A stretch of 64,000 nt of DNA from Gadus chalcogrammus (Eukaryota > Chordata > Actinopteri > Gadiformes > Gadidae). The stretch spans positions 22,703,884-22,767,883 of the forward strand of contig NC_079413.1 of assembly GCF_026213295.1 (NCBI RefSeq), written 5' to 3'. How positions within the stretch are numbered: position 1 is the first letter of the stretch; the number at the start of each line of letters is the position of its first letter. The notes beneath the pieces are model-generated. The model searched no databases. It was not told the DNA's origin and was given only the letters and a program-made list of their open reading frames with translations. Positions 1-21,632 of the stretch are shown in pieces. A program made the position numbers and the translations under genes.

Positions 1-1755
1 TGATGTTGTTTAGCCTGCCCTCATTAAACAGCATTTAGTGGCTGCATTCAACATGTGATAGATATATTTAAGTAATTAGGGAAATCTGCTAAACAAAGAA
101 AAATCCCAACATTGCCAGTATTTAATATTGTCTATATGAAAGCAACACCTAAATGCCTTTTATACATATAAGTCTCCAAATTTTTTTTTTTCTGGTTATC
201 TTAAAATTTGACCTCCATTATAGCCAACAGAAAAAAGGCAGAGTCAGTTAGAAATGATTGAAGCATATCATGTCTCTAACAGCTCTTCCATCTCGTGCAT
301 CAGCAGGGGGGTCAGGATTATTATCTGGATCATTGGGGGAAAGAGTAGGACATTGTTCTCCTCTAATAGTGGCAATGTTGTGGAGAACCAAACATGCCAC
401 TATAATGTCACAAGCCCTTTCCGGGGTGACCCTGAGCCTACGATGGCACTGGAACCGGGCCTTGAGTATGCCGATGGTCATCTCCACTCTGGCTCGTGTC
501 CTGCAGTGAGCCAAGTTGTAGTGTTGCTGTGGGCAAGGGTCAGGGTCAGGGTAAACGGTCAGCAGATAGCGTTGGCAGGGGTACCCTCTGTCTCCGAGTA
601 GATAACCATCAAACTCTCCTATGATAATACAATATACACTTTATTGTTTCAGTTGTAATAGGAGGAAACAAAATATTGATCATAGGATATAACTATATAC
701 TGGATATATAAACTATATATATAAACTCACCACGGGCAAATCTGGCACTCAGTGTAGACTCACGAAACATTTGTGAGTCATACACAGACCCAGGGCACTT
801 CGCTTCCACATTTTTTATCATGTGGGCTGCGTCACATATGATCTTCACAGTGGAGAACAGTAATTAGCTGTATAGTGAAGCATATTTCATTTGGAATGTT
901 AAAGGCTACTATTTAGGCCTACCTGTACATTAATGCTGTGGACAGATTTCCTATTCACATAATCTCCTTCATTTATTGAAGGAGCTATGATAGGAATGTG
1001 AGTGCCATCTATGCAGCCAATCACACCTGGAAACCCTAAAAAATATCAAATTGACTGATTAGTGCTTCAAGTCTCAAAGCTTTATGCATGCTTTGTATAC
1101 ATAAAAGAATTACTGCTTAGACTGATACCTGCAATTCTGTGGAACTCTTCTCTGAGAAGTCTGGTGGGTCTGTGACTTGGGAACACTACAAACGTGCATA
1201 GTAGCCGTTTCAGTGCAAGTGTCACATTTCGGACAGCCCGACAGACAGTTTCCTTGGACACATGCTCTGCATCACCAACGTTATACAAAAAACTGCCGTT
1301 GGCAAAACAAAACAAAAGTGCAATACAAAAAATTTGCTCGGAACTGAGCGTGTCCACGATGTGTCATGTGAGCGATGTGAGGGCTGAGAATATTGTTTAT
1401 ATAAATTATTGATGATGCAGAGAAACGGAAACGCTCAAACAGGGAGCTACTCATCAGGGAATGATAAAACATCCAAGTATCTGCGCCTCGACATCAACTG
1501 GCTCTTCAATAAAAGGACACGCCATGTCTGCCACTGCCTTCAGTCTGCAGGCTTCAACTTAAGAGCAGGAGAAACTCGGGGTTAGTTGAAGAAAACCTGC
1601 CAGCGAGCAGGTTAGGTTCACGGAGTATGTTGCCAGGGTAACTGACTCAGAGTAAAGCTGAACTGGCTTTGTGAAACTGAAAAACCAGAGTTTCCCTCAT
1701 CTCAGGGTTAACTAACTCAGAGTTTTCACTAAACCTGCTTTCTGAAACGGGCCCC
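1..1755 (-). mobile_element. PIF/Harbinger DNA transposon, partial (one end in window)
   Basis: The block around the HARBI1-like gene ends at about 1680-1755 in a terminal sequence known from fish Harbinger elements. Read on the minus strand it begins GGGGCCCGTTTCAGAAAGC and continues through repeats of CTGAGTTAGTTAACCCTGA. The opposite terminus is not seen, so it may lie left of base 1. Weak subterminal repeats (AACTGACTCAGAG / AACTAACTCAGAG) lie at 1638-1720. No clean 3-bp TSD could be assigned. Confidence 0.7.
248..1525 (-). pseudogene. HARBI1-like Harbinger transposase, four exons, frameshifted in exon 1
   Basis: Minus-strand reading gives four exons with consensus splice sites: 1525-1129, 1035-923, 842-731 and 618-248. 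The family is the DDE nuclease HARBI1 of PIF/Harbinger transposons. Visible blocks are MACPFIEEPVD at the start, [46 protein letters not shown] (first catalytic Asp), YLLGDRGYPC (second Asp) and RARVEMTIGILKARFQC (catalytic Glu region), then LHNIATIRGEQ near the C-terminus. Exon 1 is broken: the reading frame changes after MACPFIEEPVDVEAQI and again between THRGHA and LSSEQI near 1340-1350, so no full-length protein can be made. Exons 2-4 are open. Splicing of the four-exon structure is inferred from motifs. Confidence 0.85.
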
Positions 1756-2690
1756 TGGTTCCCCCCCTACTCTGGTGTCTGAGAGTTTGATCACAAATGC
1801 AGGTTACTCCCAAGGGGCTTGGGAGTCAAGACGAGGAACTGTATAGAAACTGGAAATTATACTAAAGAGAGCGCCCCAATATTTAGGCTTTTACATGTTC
1901 CAGATGCATGAATGTCAACAAAAAAATGTTTTTCTTGACTTGTAGAATTCGTTTGAGGGGCGTACTTCACAGGCCACACATATTTTAGGCTGCAACATCC
2001 TCTGCAGAGCAAGAAAGGGCAATCTATCCAAAACACCAAACGGCCCCATCTGGAGGGTCTCTGGGTGGGAGGGGGTCCGAATACAAGTACATCAGAGTGG
2101 ACGGTGTCTTTAAATAAGATTCATGAGAACTAAAGTCAGGTCAAAGTGGTAGGACAAAATAATAAACACTACTATCACCAAAGCAGTATTCGTCAGATGA
2201 CCATTCAATACCAAATTGGTTGTAACCGTTTAATTATGTGAGGGCTTCCATTAAAAAGGTCCCCGAGCTCAGATTGCTCAACAAATGTGTTGCCAGGTCT
2301 TAATGATGCTCTATAATTGAAAATAAACAAACCTCAAAACATGCCCCCTTTCATTTCTCCACGATCATGTTTTCGTGTGCACGCACGCGCTAAGGCATGT
2401 TTGACAGGCGAGATAGACTCCCCAAACCATCAGGGAATAGCGATGGTCGGAATGGAGCCAGGAGTGGTGTTAAATCGATATGGCCTCGTACCAGACTCCT
2501 GGTGAACCACATCTATTCTCACTGAGCATTTCTCCCAGCAAAAATCAAAAGAAGACTGGCATTTCAAAAAAAAAAGAAGATACATTTATAGCTCTTAAAT
2601 CTACTCTACAGCTGCTTTCAAGTATATTTCATCTTTTCTAATTGTAAGAAATTGCATTTGGTCCCTCATCCAATCCAACTAAGTGCGTTT
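1756..2690. other. Unannotated stretch
   Basis: About 0.9 kb with no recognisable exon, tRNA or structured repeat. It is AT-rich with short homopolymers. Short open frames are present but show no conserved motif. Confidence 0.5.
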
Positions 2691-2691
2691 A

Positions 2692-3745
2692 CATGCAGTC
2701 ATTATCGGATAAAGAAACGAATAAGACCTCAACCAGACTTTTAAAATGCATGTACACCACCTTTACCCGATCTAATTCGGACAGAAATCGGTACATGAAC
2801 GGACAAGCGAGATCGGATGAGAACACCTAGATAACTCGAATTTAGTCCGGTTTCTAACTGCATGTAAATCCGCATCGGATTCATGTATCGGATTTCACGT
2901 TCTGAGCATGCTCGAGATCTTGAGGCCGGGGGACGTGAGCCGGAAGTAGAAGGAGACGGTAGTCGTGTTGATGTCGCCATAGACAAACAATTCGTATTTC
3001 TTTATATGTTTATGGTTGTCGCCCTCGGAAAACGAGAAACGGCGATTTATTTAAAAAGCTGACGCAGAAGATGGAGGGCGCGGTGTCACGCCATTACCCC
3101 CTATTAGAAGTGTATCATCAACATGCATTCAGTAGCCTACACACTACGCTTCGATTTCACCCAAGGCTAAATTAAAATGACATGTTTTCCTCAAAGTTGG
3201 TTATCGGTTGTATAGTAGGAACTTCGGGCACGTCTGACAAAATAAAGTTTTCGTCTGACGTGTATACGATCTTTATTCATTCATTGCGCCGCGACCGAAC
3301 TGACGGGGATATTATGATTCTTAAAGACTGCGTCGGGTTCTCCGACTCTCTGGTAGCCTACTTCCACAATAAAGAGTCGTAGTGGGGGTTGTCTCGGCCA
3401 TGATGGAGAAGGAATTTTGGCTTTGACTCTCTGAAGTCAAGATTGAAACACTACATCGAGAAAGGGATTGTTACCGTATGCGGGACAGCTGTCAGTTCAC
3501 TTCGGGTCTATAGTCATTTCTCCGACGCTCCATTGTTCCGACCTCTCGGTCGTATGCGGACTCCTCCGGCTGGACCACTCGTTGAGAGAGCTACAGCGCC
3601 ACCTAGGATAGCGGATTCAGCCGTGCTTCGGCCATTATCCAATCTCTTAAAGGCCAAGCACGTTTGGATAATTGACACGGTCCGTTCGACTAGCAAAACG
3701 GTATAAGGCTTAATCCGATCTAGCTGTCCCATGTAAAGGCACTGA
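2692..3745. repeat. MITE-like block with short terminal inverted repeat and internal ATCGGAT motifs
   Basis: The left edge reads AGTGCGTTTACATG and the right edge, reversed, AGTGCCTTTACATG. Internally, motifs such as CATGTAAAT, ATCGGAT and ATCCGAT recur in both orientations. This matches the style of fish non-autonomous DNA elements that begin with GTGCGTTTACATGC. No transposase is visible and no TSD was resolved, so the boundaries are approximate and the superfamily is open. Confidence 0.5.
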
Positions 3746-3753
3746 CTGATTTT

Positions 3754-3860
3754 AGCTACAGTCCACTGTGTAGGCTGGAACACCAGATCTTTCCATCATA
3801 CAGGGTATGCATGTATGATGGTAAGATCTAGTGTTCCAGCCTACACAGTGGACTGTAGCT
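3754..3860. repeat. Near-perfect hairpin, 51-bp arms
   Basis: Bases 3754-3804 and 3810-3860 are inverted copies (arm begins AGCTACAGTCCACTGTGTAG) with about three mismatches and a 5-base loop. A diverged copy of the arm start occurs at about 7930-7955 inside a MITE in psme3, so this is probably the core of a palindromic MITE. Its right end is the insertion site of the hAT element that follows. Confidence 0.85.
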
Positions 3861-4879
3861 AGTGTTGCCAGCCGTCCCGTTTTTCCCAGAATTGTTCTCT
3901 TTTCTCACCAGCTGTCCCGGGAAAAAATAAATTTCTCTCGGGACACAATTTGTCCCGTTTTTTGGGGGAAAACGACAAACACCTAATTTGATTACTTTCG
4001 TTCTGTAGTCTAATACGGTTCCTGTGCTTCTATGGCTCTTAAAATTGTCCCAGTTTTTTTCCCGTCTATGCGTACGTGACCGTGACGCCCCATTCTTGCG
4101 CTTCTCAGACAGGGCGGGAACACAATTTCAAACATAAACATATTAAAGTGGAGGAAAGTCACTGTGAGTGGAGTCGAGTGCTGCGTCTTCATTTGCAATG
4201 GGAGGAGAGACTGACGAGGAAGGAGATGGAGCAAATAAAACATGCAAGCCACGTGTAGGAAAAAAACAGTAGGCCTTTACGGTCAACGGTAATCTGACAC
4301 ACGCAGACCATTTTTTCTATAATATCCACAATTTGCTCATAGATAGCACGGCTAGTTTCATGGGGGTCTTCATAAAATTCCAATAGCCCATATTGATTTA
4401 TTGATTTAATTTTTTATTGGATATCCATTTGCAGCAGCACAGTAGCATAGCTATTCTTCCTGGAGTCCATAAACAGCATTTCGAGTCTCGTACAAACATA
4501 AACACATACTAATCTAATCAATCACAGACGTATAATCAAACACACACACACACTCACAACACCAAAACAAACAAGTACAAAAATATAAATGTTGAAATAA
4601 TAGCAATGTTGAAAGTTTGTGATCAATTCTCATGTGATGTCTCTCTGTGTTCTAGTCTAGTGTGTTCACATGGCTGCTGGACTGAAATTATCTGCTGGTG
4701 TACATCCTCCCTGGTGACCCCTGAACAAATACATTTATTAACATGACTTTGTTTCCGTCTCCTTTGTCCGAATTGTATGTTCATTGGTCAGTCTGAACTG
4801 GTAATAATGGCCGAGCCCTCCGCCCCAAACATTTGATCGAGTGTCCCTTTTTTTCCCCAAATCCAAGGTGGCAACCCTA
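3860..4879. mobile_element. Complete non-autonomous hAT element with 8-bp TSD
   Basis: The element starts TAGTGTTGCCA and ends, reversed, TAGGGTTGCCA. It is flanked by identical 8-bp copies of ACTGTAGC at 3852-3859 and 4880-4887. Terminal inverted repeats of the form YAGNGTTGCCA plus an 8-bp duplication are diagnostic of hAT. The 1020-bp interior has no intact transposase. A short open frame from about 4199 (MGGETDEEGDG) may be a remnant exon. Confidence 0.85.
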
Positions 4880-5094
4880 ACTGTAGCTGAACTCAGTCAG
4901 TTCAAATACTTGTTCTCTCCACTGTATAGGTTGACACGCCAACTTGGGAGATCACTAAAACACAGGAAGATGGTATAAAAGGGGCCATAAAAACCAAACA
5001 TGACATCTTGGTGTGGGGGTGACCTGTGAAGGTCAAAGGTGCAGCTTTAAGCAGTGGTCACATCATGACACGAAAAGACTGGATTTGATTTGAG

Positions 5095-5100
5095 TTTATT
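5095..5100 (-). terminator. psme3: Candidate poly(A) signal of psme3
   Basis: TTTATT on the plus strand is AATAAA on the minus strand, about 1.2 kb beyond the psme3 stop codon. It would give a 3' UTR containing the (TG)n tracts at 5849-5872 and 6242-6279. It is the best signal I saw downstream, but transcript data would be needed to confirm it. Confidence 0.4.
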
Positions 5101-6241
5101 TAAAAGAAGCACGCCACAAAGGTGCACTCTACCGATGGCAACATTAAGTTTCTCAACTGAAATAATACAAATAATGAAAAAAAAAAAAAAACACAATGAG
5201 ACACTCTGGTCAGCACACTTGGCGCGACCGCACTCGTGTCGAACGGCGGAACAGATCGCACACAGAGCGTTCAGACGCTACACACTGTTCACGGCTCACC
5301 CTCGACCTCACGCGTCCGGGGGGGAGGTGGGGAAGCAGGAACACTACACACACACATGCCTCGGAATACACTGGAAAGCCTACAAAAACTAAAAAGTACC
5401 GGAAATCCACAGAAATCTGCTTTACTGATTAAAAACCATGAGGGGGGAAAAAAAGGGCAGTTTTAGGTACCGTCTATCATTCCCCGCCGCCCCTAGCTCA
5501 GTTCGTAATGTGTTTGGCCTTCTCCCGAACCAGGCCTGCTGGAGAGCGGGGGGGGAAGGAAGGGGAGAGAGTGGGAGACGGAGAGCAAGAGAGGGAGTGA
5601 AAGGGGGGAGAGAGAGGGAGAGTTGGCTGCGTGAGATACACAGAGACGACGGTTCACATGACAACACCGGCGAGCAATCACGTCACCGCAAAGCTCCGGG
5701 ACGCCAAACTGCCGGTACGCGGTCCCCACGTTAACCCCTAATGCATCTCCGAGGCATCGGCTAAAAAGAGGAACGAAAAGAAGAAAGCTACACAAAAGGC
5801 AACCATTCGCTGCATTTCGTTTCGCTATACGTTGTATAGCAAAGACTGCGTGTGTGTGTGTGTGTGTGTGTGCATGTTTGTGTGCGCGTGTGGGAGTTGA
5901 GTGGGAGTTGAAGCCGAGTAAGGGGAATAATGGATGGCCACTTGAAAACAGACCGCTGGTGGATGCACCTTGTTTTGAGAGCGCAAGCAGACAGGAAATA
6001 CCAATGAATCCAGAGGCCCAAAGAGGGCAGCGGGTTAGCAAATTAAACTAATACACATAATGTGTGGCCGGGGGGGGGGTGCGCACAGAGGGGGGGGGGG
6101 ATGAGGTGAATCGTGGGTGAGTGCCCGTGTTCCTACTGTGTTTATGAAACCGTCCAAATTGAGCTGCAGCAGTCAATGAAGCATGCCCTGCACATGCTCA
6201 CTCTCCCGACAGCAAGACCTGAGTGTGTGAGTGTTTGACGC

Positions 6242-6300
6242 AGTGTGTGTGTGTGTGTGTGTGTGAGTGTGTGTGTGTGGGGGGGGGGGGGTAGGGGGGG
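6242..6300. repeat. (TG)n followed by poly-G
   Basis: A TG dinucleotide tract runs directly into two G runs just downstream of the psme3 stop codon, so it lies in the predicted 3' UTR. A shorter (TG)12 sits at 5849-5872. Confidence 0.9.
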
Positions 6301-6314
6301 GGTAACAGAGGTCA

Positions 6315-15701
<9,387 letters not shown>

Positions 15702-15957
15702 CGCGTACGACTAGAGAAAAGGTCAACAACACGATAAACACAACGCAGTATGTGAGATCCTGACCGCGGATACTTTTGTTGGAGCCACACACACACCGCT
15801 TTCAAGCGAGACGCCGCTTCCAAAGTTATGACGTGACGTACACGGAAAGCGACACCACGTGGTTGTGACATGTGCACCGTCTATGTGTGCACCGACGTGT
15901 TTCTTGTCGGACCGATGTTGAGGGGACACCGTTCTAGTCTCAAACCGCAGACCTATA
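15702..15957 (-). promoter_or_regulatory. psme3: psme3 5' flank / presumptive promoter
   Basis: The sequence immediately upstream of the psme3 start codon is moderately CpG-rich (ACGCGATGT at the start, several CGACG and ACGTGAC motifs) and lacks an obvious TATA box. The call rests on position only. Confidence 0.35.
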
Positions 15958-16062
15958 GGCTGTGTTCGAAATCGTTCCCTATACACTCACTCACTATTCC
16001 CTATATAGTTTTCATGATATATTGCACTATATAGGGAACGAACAAACGAGAATTCGGACACT
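15958..16062. mobile_element. Short MITE with GTGTTCGAAATC / GTGTCCGAATTC termini
   Basis: Left GTGTTCGAAATCGTTCCCTA and the reversed right GTGTCCGAATTCTCG form imperfect inverted ends. Internal CCCTATATAG and CTATATAGGG are also inverted. It is about 105 bp, 0.26 kb upstream of psme3. Confidence 0.6.
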
Positions 16063-16587
16063 ACGCTGAACATTTCAAAACGTAATTTGCGTCAGTAAAT
16101 GCGCCGGGTCTTTGTGTGACGCAGATAGATGCGCCCACATCATGTAAACAAACCGGGCACTCTTGAAGAAAGCTGGAGGTTGTATTGATGTAAATGTTAC
16201 ATTTCCTTGATCAAGGTTTTTTATAAATTTCGAATGTTGAATTTTCTCTGTTAAATCCATAATAAATTGTTGCCATTTCTAAACGAAAGACGGAGACTCC
16301 ATCATTAAATGTATTCGTTTTTGCGATTATTCAGCATCTGCAGCACAATTTTCTTCTTCTGTACCGCGCAAGCCCCAAGCCCCCGGGAGCATACTTTCGC
16401 AATTCACCAGTGCTCAGCGGCCAAGTCTGGTATTGCACCCCTTTTAGCGGGCTGTGGGAGTAAGGTCTCGCTGGAGCCTGTAGGACATGGACATCCAACC
16501 ATAGATATATTAACTTAAGATAGGTGGTAGAGTTCCTTTTGCCATCTCTCTGCCCTCCTCCGTGAAATGAGCAAACCGTCTGCAATG

Positions 16588-16591
<4 letters not shown>

Positions 16592-16667
<76 letters not shown>
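16592..16667. repeat. (AC)38 microsatellite at left breakpoint of copy A
   Basis: The match to the second copy begins right after this tract, and the second copy also begins right after an AC tract (52920-52997). Confidence 0.95.
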
Positions 16668-16671
<4 letters not shown>

Positions 16672-17294
16672 CAGTTTTTGTAGGTCATTGTTACGGTTGT
16701 GTTAATATTGGAATTCACAGCACATCTGCTTCAGAAGAACTATACCCTTCAGTATAGAGATTCTCCAACAAAGTGGAGCACCACCACTTCCTGAGATGTG
16801 TTTTCATGCTGTAGAAGATAACCGTATATCAGTCAGAATTAACTTCCAACGACTGCAATGAGAGTAGACTGTTTGTACTCGACTACATCATAATTTTGCA
16901 TTAACTTTAGCCATTTCATTTTCGTATATATTCCTTAATATATATTTGTATGTATACTATTTGAAATTTGAGGGGGTGGTATCTAGTTTGTATCTATATT
17001 AAGTTACTCTCTGGTGTGTGTCTATTTGGTGTGTCTATCTTTATGGTGTGTATCTATATGGTGTGTAACTATGGTGTGTGCGTATCTATATGGTGTATAC
17101 CTATGGTGTGTGCGTGTATATATATATATGGTTTGTATCTGTCATTTGTGTGTGCATATGGTTTGTATCTATATGTTGTGTGTATCAAAATTGTGTGTGT
17201 ATCTGTGGTGTGTGCGTGCATATGGTTTGTATCTATATGGTGTATTGTGTGTCTGTATGGTGTTTGTCTGTATGGTGTGTGTCTGTATGGTGTG

Positions 17295-17422
17295 TGTGTG
17301 TGTGTGTGTGTGTTGGTGTGTGTGTGTGTGTGTGTCTGTGTGTTAACGTGTGTGGTGGTAGACGACGACTCCAGTTTAACCAGTGAATGAGTTTCTCTGG
17401 TCTCTTTGATGAAAGCTTCCTT

Positions 17423-17500
<78 letters not shown>

Positions 17501-17521
17501 CACACACACACACACTCACTC
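17295..17521. repeat. TG-rich region and (AC)n tract in copy A
   Basis: (TG)n runs at 17295-17342 and (AC)n at about 17426-17517, separated by a short unique segment. In copy B the corresponding flank is present near 56030-56110, and an inverted piece lies at 53568-53722. Confidence 0.9.
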
Positions 17522-18300
17522 GCGCACACAGTAAGGTGAATTGAATGAAGACTTTTTTCGTTTAGAAGTTTGAATCTAAATCAGTCAAATCAGACTCATT
17601 CCTTTAATTAAAATGAGGGAGGTCATTTAAGATCAAACACAGAGCTGAAATAGCCTCTCACTGTTACCAAGAAGACCACAGGGTGCCGAACCTGCCAGGT
17701 GGTTTTCTTAATTAGTTAATTGGTTGCATCTGGTGTGTTTCACTTAAAAGGGAACCGGACAGCACATTTGTTTGTACTGTCTCTTCCAGTTTCACAGGTT
17801 AAAGACTTTTTGAAGTAAAGAGGAGCATCTCCTCTGAACCTGTTGTGAGTAGAATTGTGTATATGTTGAATATAAATCACTGATAATGTGTGAAGGTAAT
17901 TAGGGATTGTGGTGGTTTAACTCTCGTTTGAAATTTGGAATATATGTAAACTGTTCCTTCCTTCAAAGGTCTATCATGGATATCTAACTGCAGTTCTGTG
18001 AGTAACCCAACGTGACCATGAAGCATAACTGCAAACTGTAAGTCATTAATTTCTCATTACTCTGGGCACATTGATGTATTTTGGCTTCCTGGTGAGTTAA
18101 CCGGTTAAGGTTGTTTTATTGGTTCATTGGTTACTTAGGTGTTTGGTTTATGTTGGTTTAAATGATTTGTTAAAATGGTTACAGGCTCCAAGTTATTGTT
18201 GTAAGCTGGAGTAATGGGTTGGGTTCTGATATCTTCAGTCTTCTTTCATTCTACTCTCCTGAGCTCTGCATCTTCATTACATGAGTTGCTTTACTAATGA

Positions 18301-19098
18301 GGGTGTGGTCTGAGTGATCAGAGGTGCATACTGGGGTAAAGAGACGTCTCGAGTCTACAGGTCTGTAGACACGCCCCCTCAGGGGAAACCGAGTGTTTGA
18401 GAAACTGTCGTGTCGTCAGTTACATGGACTGGAATGTTCTTAAAGATGGAGACAGGGTTTCAGAAGGAGAAACAACAGGGGGAGATGTGGGGGCTCCTCA
18501 TCTCAACGACTAAAACACAACTTCAGTCTGACAGAGAACCATGGAACACATTCAACAGTCCCCTCCAGGCATCGTGACTCCTCAGGAACGGTTTCATTTC
18601 CAAGGAGTCTTATTTGGGGCCATCCCCATATGGATCCTGCTCCTCAAGAGCCACCCCCCTCCACTGGGTGGTCTTCTGAACAGATGATCTCCTTCCTGTC
18701 CTTAGGCTGACTAAAGCTGCACCGTTTGCATCTGTGAAGGCCCCTCATTCAGGAAACCACTGGACTACAAAGACATGACTTCAGAAATGTTGAATCCACC
18801 TAGGACCCATTTTGGAGACGCCAAGCATAATCCATCACCAATGTGGGACGCCACTGAAGAATGTTGTACATAATTTACGTCTCTGGAGACATTGGTTGTT
18901 CTGTTCTGGGTGCCCTGGCAGGAGAGCTGGGGGGGGGGGGGGGGGAAATGTTATTTGCTATGAGGTTTTTACCCTGCATGATTGTTTGGCCTTTTATGGC
19001 TCAGAGGTGTGTGTTTGGGTTTGACATGAGATGGAAGATTTTTGAGGTGTGTGTGTGTGGAGGCCTGGTGCGAGTGTGTGTGCTTATGTGGAGGCCTG

Positions 19099-19129
<31 letters not shown>

Positions 19130-20030
19130 CCTGTCCTGGGTTCTATGTGTGTCCGGCTTGCTTTGACAGTGATAATGTTCATACGGGGGTCTGTGTGATT
19201 GGCTTGGGATATTGGAATGGTCAACTAAATCATACCTGATGGATGGCCGCACGTTTACTTAAGGGCCTCCAGTAGACATGAAGAGCCCTGAGCGATGCTC
19301 CGGAGCGAGATCCAACACACTGGGCAGGAAGGAGAGTGTCCAACTCAAGTGTAAAAGGATGCAAGCGGCGTGTTCAGAGCAGTGACTTCAAACTAGGACT
19401 ACACCAATCAGGATCAATGGAGGATGGACACCAAAAGGGATTCCACAAGGAGAGTCTGATGTTGGAAAGGGACCTAAATGGATATTCAAGATGACCTTCA
19501 GACCTGTAATGAGACGGCTCTTCCTACCTGGCTGGATTGATGGAGAGCCCTGTGGATCTTGTCTTGCTCCCATTTGCACGTCTTCTCAGGCTGAACTGTA
19601 ATTGTTTCGGACAGGACTAGCTGAACGATTGGTTCCCTTAAATCAGAACCAATCCGGGAACTCGAGCTAGTGCGCTCTTCGAGCTGAAGTTGTGCCCTTC
19701 AGTTGAGGGGGTAAGGAAACCTTCACTGGGGCTTCAAGGTGTAAAGAGGAGAATGTTTCAAAGTGTTCCATGGTACTCTGATGACGCCCGTTGTTGTGTT
19801 CCGCTGGCTGCGTTCCGCTGGCTGCGAGGGAGAACCCTCACATCTTCCTCTTGGTCTTTCTCCTCTGAGAATCCTGGCGCCATCTTGAAGGATATTCCAG
19901 CTCATGTAACTGATGTCACGACAGATTCTCAAACACTTGGGTTCTCCTGAGGGGCGTGTCTACGGAACTGAAGACTTCAGACAGCACTGTATCCCAGCAT
20001 GCACCTCTGCTCACTCAGACCACACCCCCA
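18301..20030. repeat. Long imperfect inverted repeat in copy A (arms about 270-285 bp)
   Basis: Left arm 18301-18572 and right arm 19745-20030 are reverse complements at roughly 80% by eye, around a spacer of about 1.2 kb. Shared landmarks are GTGTGGTCTGAGTGA, GTAGACACGCCCC, AAGTGTTTGAGAA-type and ACCATGGAACAC. Copy B has the same arrangement. It may be a decayed MITE or an inverted exon pair; no protein homology was recognised. Confidence 0.75.
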
Positions 20031-21364
20031 TGAGTAGGATGCAACACTCTAGTGATGGAGATGTAGAGTTTTATAAGTAGCGAGGGAGCAGACTAAGGTA
20101 ATGGAATGTCAAGTCTGTAAATCTTTATTGTGGGCAGTGCTTTCACTCAGATTCCTACTTCTCACTGGAGCTGTACATGTGTTGGCTAGCTGGCATGATT
20201 TGCTGTTGGTGTTGAGGCGGTCAGGGTGACGTTGCAGGCCTATGGTCGGCTCTCTTGGAGCTCAACGTTTAGATTTGCTCTGTATGGTTTGAATAATCTA
20301 GATAATTGTAAAATGTAGACACGGTTTTGTATTGAATAATTCCCGGATTTTAGGTTTAAAGTTGTTGTGGGACGTACATGGTAGTTTGGTTCTTCGTATG
20401 GTTTTGAGTGATATAACTTGTACACACTGGGTGCATAATAATGTAAAGGTACACTGAATTGTATTAATGACCAACAGCAACAAACAGATCTCCTTAAGGT
20501 AAGTCTGTTGGCTGTGTTTTAATGAAGACCATCGCTGGACTTCAGGATCTTCCTTCCGCTCAGCTCAAGGTGAGGCGCTGGTTATGTTTTTTCTTTGGTT
20601 GGTTCCGGCCGGAATGTTCGGATTCCAGTCGGACGGTTTGTGCTTCCCGCCGTGGAAGGTTCTGAGTGCGGTCACTTGATTTAGTCCCAATGGTTAGCAT
20701 CGAACGTTGTAGTCTTGACAACCATAAGAAACCACCTGGCAGTTAGTTTGACGGGAGTCCCCTGAGGGAATCTGGCGGAACGTTCTTGATTGTATTTGAG
20801 TAACCTCGAGGCGTTGCCAATGGAAACTACTTTTCAGTCGGTTTCCATTGGGAATTGTTGCCCCTATCTTAAACAACTAAAGTTTGATAATAAATACATA
20901 CTGAGACGTACGTCGTACAATATGTTGGTAATTTCCGATGGTTGCGCCGTACTTTTAACCACGATGACCTTGCGGGACTCTCACTGCGTACAAAACTGAG
21001 TTCTACTTGCGGGCCCATTTTTGACGGGCTGAAGGCTGAAAATCATTTCAAGGTGGAAGATAATTTGACATTTCTTCAACGGAACCCAGCTCCTGAATAC
21101 GGCAGAGTACGTTTGATTTAATATCGATACTGCTTAGTGTTCTTTGTTACTTCAGCTTTTGTACGTTCAAAATATCGGCTGACAATTGCCACAGAAGTTA
21201 AACCCTACCCAATGGAATGACGTTAAACAACCACTTTGGTGCAGAGTTACCAACTGGATAATATCAAAGCTAAAATAATGGCCGTCATTCCCACATGTTA
21301 CAGTAGAAGATACTCTAGAACTGTACAAGGTAAAAAAAGGTAACATGTAGTTTGTCCCAAGGTG

Positions 21365-21632
21365 TCCGCCTCCTCACCCTGAGCAAGACCTCCACCTCCT
21401 CACCCAGAGCCAGACCTCCACCTCCTCACCCAGAGCCAGACCTCCACCTCCTCACCCAGAGCCAGACCTCCACCTCCTCACCCAGAGCCAGACCTCCACC
21501 TCCTCACCCAGAGCCAGACCTCCACCTCCTCACCCAGAGCCAGACCTCCACCTCCTCACCCAGAGCCAGACCTCCACCTCCTCACCCAGAGCCAGACCTC
21601 CACCTCCTCACCCAGAGCCAGACCTCTACCTC
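21365..21632. repeat. 26-bp minisatellite, about ten units, copy A
   Basis: The unit is TCACCCAGAGCCAGACC plus TCCACCTCC. Copy B has about six units at 59884-60046, so copy number changed after duplication. Confidence 0.95.

Noticed and set aside
5493..6041. 182-aa minus-strand protein
   Set aside because: Crosses a (TG)n tract and purine-rich sequence in the predicted psme3 3' UTR; no conserved motif.
21365..21632. CRISPR-like regular repeats (also 7338-7461, 22587-22812, 39609-40480)
   Set aside because: Units are contiguous tandem repeats with no unique spacers, in a vertebrate genome.
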